Shown: positions 7,222 to 10,203 of the stretch, piece after piece
Layout of the letters: every line of letters begins with the position of its first letter
Numbering within the stretch: the first letter of the stretch is position 1
Assembly: GCA_049694275.1 (NCBI GenBank)
Contig: JBAVQS010000098.1
Location: 1-10,203, forward strand
Source: JBAVQS01 sp049694275
Lineage (GTDB): Bacteria > Chloroflexota > Anaerolineae > UBA4142 > SHND01
Direction: 5' to 3'
DNA length: 10,203 nt
Program-made: the position numbers and the translations under genes
Notes under the pieces: model-generated
What the model was told of the DNA's origin: nothing
The model's database searches: none
Seen by the model: only the letters and a program-made list of their open reading frames with translations

Positions 7222-7249
7222 ATTCTACCATAGAAGGGAATAGTGTCAA
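7222..7249 (-). promoter_or_regulatory. Sigma70-like promoter (P1) for the lipoprotein-glycosyltransferase operon
   Basis: On the minus strand a perfect TTGACA (7249-7244), a 16-nt spacer and TAGAAT (7227-7222, one base from consensus) form a strong housekeeping-type promoter. The predicted start lies near 7215, giving a leader of about 55 nt before the lipoprotein ATG. It begins 4 nt past the long inverted repeat, so the downstream genes probably form their own transcription unit. Confidence 0.65.
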
Positions 7250-7253
7250 CACA

Positions 7254-7288
7254 CACACCCGAAGGGTCTTCAAGACCCTTCGGGTGTG
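7254..7288 (-). terminator. Perfect 17-bp inverted repeat, probable terminator of the phosphohydrolase operon
   Basis: Arms 7254-7270 and 7272-7288 are perfectly complementary around one central base, so the RNA would form a very stable hairpin. It begins 9 nt after the TAA of the phosphohydrolase gene, the position expected for a terminator. On the minus strand it is followed by GTGTTGACAC, not a U-run, so it is not a canonical intrinsic terminator. Each arm also contains a small hairpin of its own (ACCC-TTC-GGGT). It could instead be a dispersed palindromic element or an mRNA 3'-end stabiliser. Confidence 0.55.
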
Positions 7289-7297
7289 AAAATGGGG

Positions 7298-8941
7298 TTA
7301 CGAGATATACCCGAGGTCCTTGAGGCGTTCGACCACCTCGGCCTCTTCCTGGTCGGTGTATCCGGCCAGGTCGCGGTTTGTACTGGCGGCGCTGCCGCCA
7401 ATTTGCACGGTTCGCGTGTCGCTGAGCGCTTCCGTGAGAACGCGCCCATCCATGTCGGCGGGGACGGGGAGTTCCAGGAGGTGGAGGATTGTGGGGGCGA
7501 GATCGATCAGGCGTGCGCCTTGAAAAGCGACGTCATTCTGCACGGGGGGGCCCGCCGCGATCAAGATGCCATTCATCCGGTGACTGGACGAAACGCCGTA
7601 GGAGGGCTCTAGAATTTTGTTCGAGCCGAATTCAAAATCACCAAAGGCGATGGTTTCGAGGCCTTTCGGCAAAAAGAGAATGTCGGGGGCCTCATCCAGG
7701 TGCGCCCCATGATAGAGCTCTTCCTTTTTCCAAAGGCGCTCAACCAATGGCGCGCCGTCAGAAAGGGTAAGCTGTTTGAGGTCGCGGATGATTTCGTCGC
7801 GCACCTGTTCATATTCCGCGCCCGGCTCGACAATTCCCTGGGGCTCGCGCCCCTTGAGATTGACATGGACCTCGCCGATATAGCCGATGGAATAGGCGCG
7901 CGTGCGAGACCAATCCACATCCGAGAAGGAGAGGAAAAAGCGTTTGAGCAGGCCGCGGCCGCCGCGCCGCTTGTCGAGCGTGCGCCGCAGTTTGCCCAGC
8001 CCGAGCGCAAGCAGCCAGCTATACACCGTGCGCGGGGTCAGCCCCAGATCGAACGCGAGCGTCTTGAGCCGCGAAGCGGGCGCAGGGTTGATTTTGAGAT
8101 AGCCCTTTTGCTTTAAAAAGTTATTGACGTACAGGAAATTGCGCACGGGGCCATGCCCATGATCGGACATAACGAGGACTGCCGTATCCGGGCTGAACGA
8201 GGCGATGAGCTCGCCGAGCGCCGCATCAATCTGGCGATACACCTGCAAGATGCCGTCGTGGAATTTCGCCGCTTCGGCCGGATCGTGCTGGTGGTGGGTC
8301 GGATCGTAGGATGACCACAGGCCGTGGCAGACGGTGTCGGTCTCGGGAAAGACGAGGACGCCGAGGTCCCAGGGATATTTGTGCAAGAGATAGGCGGCGG
8401 CGCGGGCGCGCTGCTGGATCGAGTGGCGCAGCGCCTGCATGAAAATCTCGCCGCGTCCTTTAGAATAGACCTCGTCGGAATAGACGATGTATTCGCCGAT
8501 GGCGCGCTGGATCTCGTCCTTGAGCGCGGGGGGATAGGTATAATCGCTCGCCCCGCGCGGTGTAAGCATGCCGGTGACCATCAGGCCGTTGACGGATTCG
8601 GGCGGGTAGGTGACCGGGACGCCCATGACAATGACTTGCTTGCCTGCTTCGCCGGCCATTTCCCACACCGCCTTGCCGTCGCGGTCGCGGCTCGATACCG
8701 GCGCCAGATCGTACGACCCTTTGCGGCGCTGCATGAAATCAAACAGGCCGTGCGCGCCGGGATTCTTGCCGGTCATGAACGACGTCCACGCGCTCGCGGT
8801 GACGGGCGGAACGGTGGATTCGAGTGGGCTCCAGGCCCCCGAATCCATGAGTTTTTTCAATGTGGGCAAGTGGCCCTGCTCGGCGAATGGCCGGATGAGG
8901 TCAAAAGTGCCGCCGTCCAGCCCGATAACGAATACTTTCAT
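7298..8941 (-). CDS. Alkaline-phosphatase-superfamily phosphohydrolase/phosphomutase (COG3379, type I phosphodiesterase-like)
   Basis: A 547-residue enzyme of the alkaline phosphatase superfamily. Metal-site residues are recognisable in order: D9 in GLDGGTFD, the probable nucleophile T48 in PPVTASAWTSFMTG, D202 and H206 in ETDTVCHGLW, D260-H261 in MSDHGHG, and H454 in SSSHR. This set is complete for a two-metal phosphodiesterase/phosphatase, so the protein should be active. Residues about 280-340, with a basic stretch RRTLDKRRGGRG, form the variable cap region. The C-terminus EEAEVVERLKDLGYIS is a tail often seen in COG3379 proteins. There is no signal peptide or membrane helix, so it is predicted cytoplasmic. 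The ATG at 8941 has AGGT about 5 nt upstream and lies 8 nt past the stop of the radical SAM gene: one operon. Substrate is unknown; a nucleotide-sugar, a phospholipid head group or a phosphoglycan intermediate would fit the neighbourhood, but this is inference. Confidence 0.9.
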   Translation of the reverse strand: MKVFVIGLDGGTFDLIRPFAEQGHLPTLKKLMDSGAWSPLESTVPPVTASAWTSFMTGKNPGAHGLFDFMQRRKGSYDLAPVSSRDRDGKAVWEMAGEAGKQVIVMGVPVTYPPESVNGLMVTGMLTPRGASDYTYPPALKDEIQRAIGEYIVYSDEVYSKGRGEIFMQALRHSIQQRARAAAYLLHKYPWDLGVLVFPETDTVCHGLWSSYDPTHHQHDPAEAAKFHDGILQVYRQIDAALGELIASFSPDTAVLVMSDHGHGPVRNFLYVNNFLKQKGYLKINPAPASRLKTLAFDLGLTPRTVYSWLLALGLGKLRRTLDKRRGGRGLLKRFFLSFSDVDWSRTRAYSIGYIGEVHVNLKGREPQGIVEPGAEYEQVRDEIIRDLKQLTLSDGAPLVERLWKKEELYHGAHLDEAPDILFLPKGLETIAFGDFEFGSNKILEPSYGVSSSHRMNGILIAAGPPVQNDVAFQGARLIDLAPTILHLLELPVPADMDGRVLTEALSDTRTVQIGGSAASTNRDLAGYTDQEEAEVVERLKDLGYIS

Positions 8942-8949
8942 GATACCTG

Positions 8950-10152
8950 TTATCTTGCATCCTGCAACGCCACATTCGGCGTGCGTGCTTCGGTCATAGT
9001 CAATGTGTCATCATCTGGCTGCTGGCTGCTGGCGGCTGGCGGCGCAACCACCGGCATCTCGGTATGCTTGCCCGACGAGACCGGTCCCAGGATGAGGGCG
9101 CGGACGATGTCGCCGCTATAGATGGCGTTAGGTTTGACCTCGCAGCCGGCCCAGCAGCCGACGCACTTTTTGACGATCTTGCGCTGCGGCGCAATCGCCT
9201 CCCCGTACCACACCTCTTGCAGCGTCTGTTTGCGCAAGTTGCCGACGACGTTGGGGAAATAGACGCAGGTCATGACATCGCCGTTCGGCATTAGCCGCAT
9301 GTGGTTGTGCAGCTCAATGCACGAGGGTTTGGGTTGCTCGACGTGATTCACCAGGCGGTTCTTGAGCCCGTGCAGGTAATACCGCTGTACCATCCACTCG
9401 GGAATGTCGTGAATGCCATCACGGCGGTCAAGCTGGTCAAAGATATAGTTCAACTGCTCGGGCGTGAAATCGCTCAACGATACGGACCGCATGTCCGGCA
9501 CATCCTTTTCCTTTGAGGTGTTCATGCGGTAGAGTGTATAGTGGTCGGTGGCGATGGCATAGTGTACGGGGATACCCAACTCGGCCATCGCCTCGCGCAG
9601 CGGCTCGATATGGTCCCAGTTCCGGTCGGTCAGCGTCTGGTTGACCCCCAGATAAAAGCCGTACTGGCTGCGCATTTCTGATAGGGTGCGCAGGGTGCGC
9701 AGCGACTTGTTATACAGCCCGCGATAGCCGCGAATCTCATCGTGCCGGTCGCCCACTGCATCGATGGACACCTTGAGGTGCAGCCGAGGGGAGCCAAAGG
9801 CCTTGACGAATTCAATGATGCGCTCGTACATGACCCCGGCCGTAGTAATGTGGAGGACGGTCGGCTCTGAGACGCTGAGGATATTCTCGACCAGTTCATG
9901 GAAATCGCGCCGGAGGAAGGGCTCGCCGCCGGTCAGCCGGAGGGAGTCGAGCTTGGGCATCTGCTTGAAAATTGCTTTTGCTTCTTCCGGCGTCATATCG
10001 TCGTGATCGGTCTTTTTCCAGACGTCGCACATAAAACAGCGCAGGTTGCACCGCCACGTGACAATAAAGGTAACCATGCTGGGCAGTTCGATGCGCCCGA
10101 GCTGGTTGTTCATAACTGATTTAGCGATATTGGCGTAGGTTGAGAGAGCCAT
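8950..10152 (-). CDS. Radical SAM protein with SPASM-like C-terminal cysteine cluster
   Basis: A 400-residue enzyme. The radical SAM [4Fe-4S] motif CNLRCFMC gives C35, C39 and C42; GGEP (about 75-78) is the SAM-binding motif. The C-terminal part has C278, C296 (NGDVMTC), and a CVGCWAGC group (C330, C333, C337), resembling a SPASM/twitch domain that holds an auxiliary iron-sulfur cluster; with five visible cysteines, one auxiliary cluster is the safer reading. SPASM proteins mostly modify peptides, but related ones act on sugars or lipids. Residues after about 355 are a low-complexity tail containing PPAASSQQPDDD, encoded by a heptanucleotide repeat. The start is ATG at 10152 with AGGAG 7 nt upstream; a TTG at 10191 would add 13 residues but lacks such a site. 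Next downstream is the phosphohydrolase, 8 nt away. Its own promoter lies probably beyond the right edge. Substrate unknown. Confidence 0.9.
   Translation of the reverse strand: MALSTYANIAKSVMNNQLGRIELPSMVTFIVTWRCNLRCFMCDVWKKTDHDDMTPEEAKAIFKQMPKLDSLRLTGGEPFLRRDFHELVENILSVSEPTVLHITTAGVMYERIIEFVKAFGSPRLHLKVSIDAVGDRHDEIRGYRGLYNKSLRTLRTLSEMRSQYGFYLGVNQTLTDRNWDHIEPLREAMAELGIPVHYAIATDHYTLYRMNTSKEKDVPDMRSVSLSDFTPEQLNYIFDQLDRRDGIHDIPEWMVQRYYLHGLKNRLVNHVEQPKPSCIELHNHMRLMPNGDVMTCVYFPNVVGNLRKQTLQEVWYGEAIAPQRKIVKKCVGCWAGCEVKPNAIYSGDIVRALILGPVSSGKHTEMPVVAPPAASSQQPDDDTLTMTEARTPNVALQDAR
9015..9042. repeat. Heptanucleotide tandem repeat (CTGGCTG/CTGGCGG, 4 copies) in the radical SAM gene tail
   Basis: Four consecutive 7-nt units on the plus strand: CTGGCTG twice, then CTGGCGG twice. 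On the coding strand they encode the PPAASSQQP segment in the unstructured C-terminal tail after the SPASM-like cysteines. Confidence 0.85.
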
Positions 10153-10159
10153 AGCAAAA

Positions 10160-10164
10160 CTCCT
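10160..10164 (-). promoter_or_regulatory. Ribosome binding site deciding the radical SAM start
   Basis: AGGAG on the minus strand, 7 nt before the ATG at 10152, a near-ideal Shine-Dalgarno. It argues against the longer TTG start at 10191. Upstream to the window edge (10165-10203) no promoter is clear. Confidence 0.85.
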
Positions 10165-10203
10165 GTATGAGCGGTGAGCCGTTAGTTGCAAATTGTTCTG
10201 GGG

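Noticed and set aside
8324..9121. 265-codon open frame on the plus strand
   Set aside because: It mirrors the phosphohydrolase and radical SAM genes, both with intact catalytic motifs on the minus strand, and shows no domain of its own.

Overview
The window is one co-directional block of seven genes, all on the minus strand, so the biological reading order runs from the right edge to the left. The sequence looks GC-rich. Long GT-C type membrane glycosyltransferases with beta-sandwich C-terminal tails, a COG3379-type phosphohydrolase ending in an LGYIS tail, and a lipoprotein with Thr/Pro linkers and PD40 repeats together suggest a member of the Chloroflexota or a close relative. This is an inference from protein style; there is no rRNA or other phylogenetic marker here.

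Layout in transcription order: (1) a radical SAM protein with a SPASM-like C-terminal cysteine set (10152-8950); (2) an alkaline-phosphatase-superfamily phosphohydrolase/phosphomutase (8941-7298), 8 nt downstream and surely in the same operon; (3) a junction of about 137 bp with a perfect 17-bp inverted repeat just past the phosphohydrolase stop, then two good sigma70-like promoters; (4) a secreted lipoprotein with a Thr/Pro linker and a short TolB/PD40 propeller (7160-6066); (5) a DUF2723-type membrane glycosyltransferase with beta-sandwich tail (6055-3728); (6) a small pol-beta-fold nucleotidyltransferase (3647-2967); (7) a second, different GT-C membrane glycosyltransferase (2970-217) that ends in what I read as an ILEI/FAM3-like domain; (8) the first 69 codons of another DUF2723 protein (209-1), cut by the window edge and paralogous to the one at 6055-3728.

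The spacing (8 nt, 10 nt, about 80 nt, a 4-nt ATGA overlap, 7 nt) fits two transcription units: radical SAM plus phosphohydrolase upstream, and lipoprotein-GT-NTase-GT-GT downstream from its own promoter. The likely theme is cell-envelope glycan assembly or protein glycosylation on the outer face of the membrane: GT-C enzymes use polyprenyl-phosphate sugars, and the lipoprotein and beta-sandwich tails also act outside the membrane. Substrates cannot be read from the sequence.

The most interesting details are the ILEI/FAM3-like domain fused to a bacterial glycosyltransferase, in-frame heptanucleotide tandem repeats inside two genes, the long inverted repeat packed against a consensus promoter, and a lone nucleotidyltransferase translationally coupled to a glycosyltransferase. 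I found no RNA genes, CRISPR arrays or insertion sequences.
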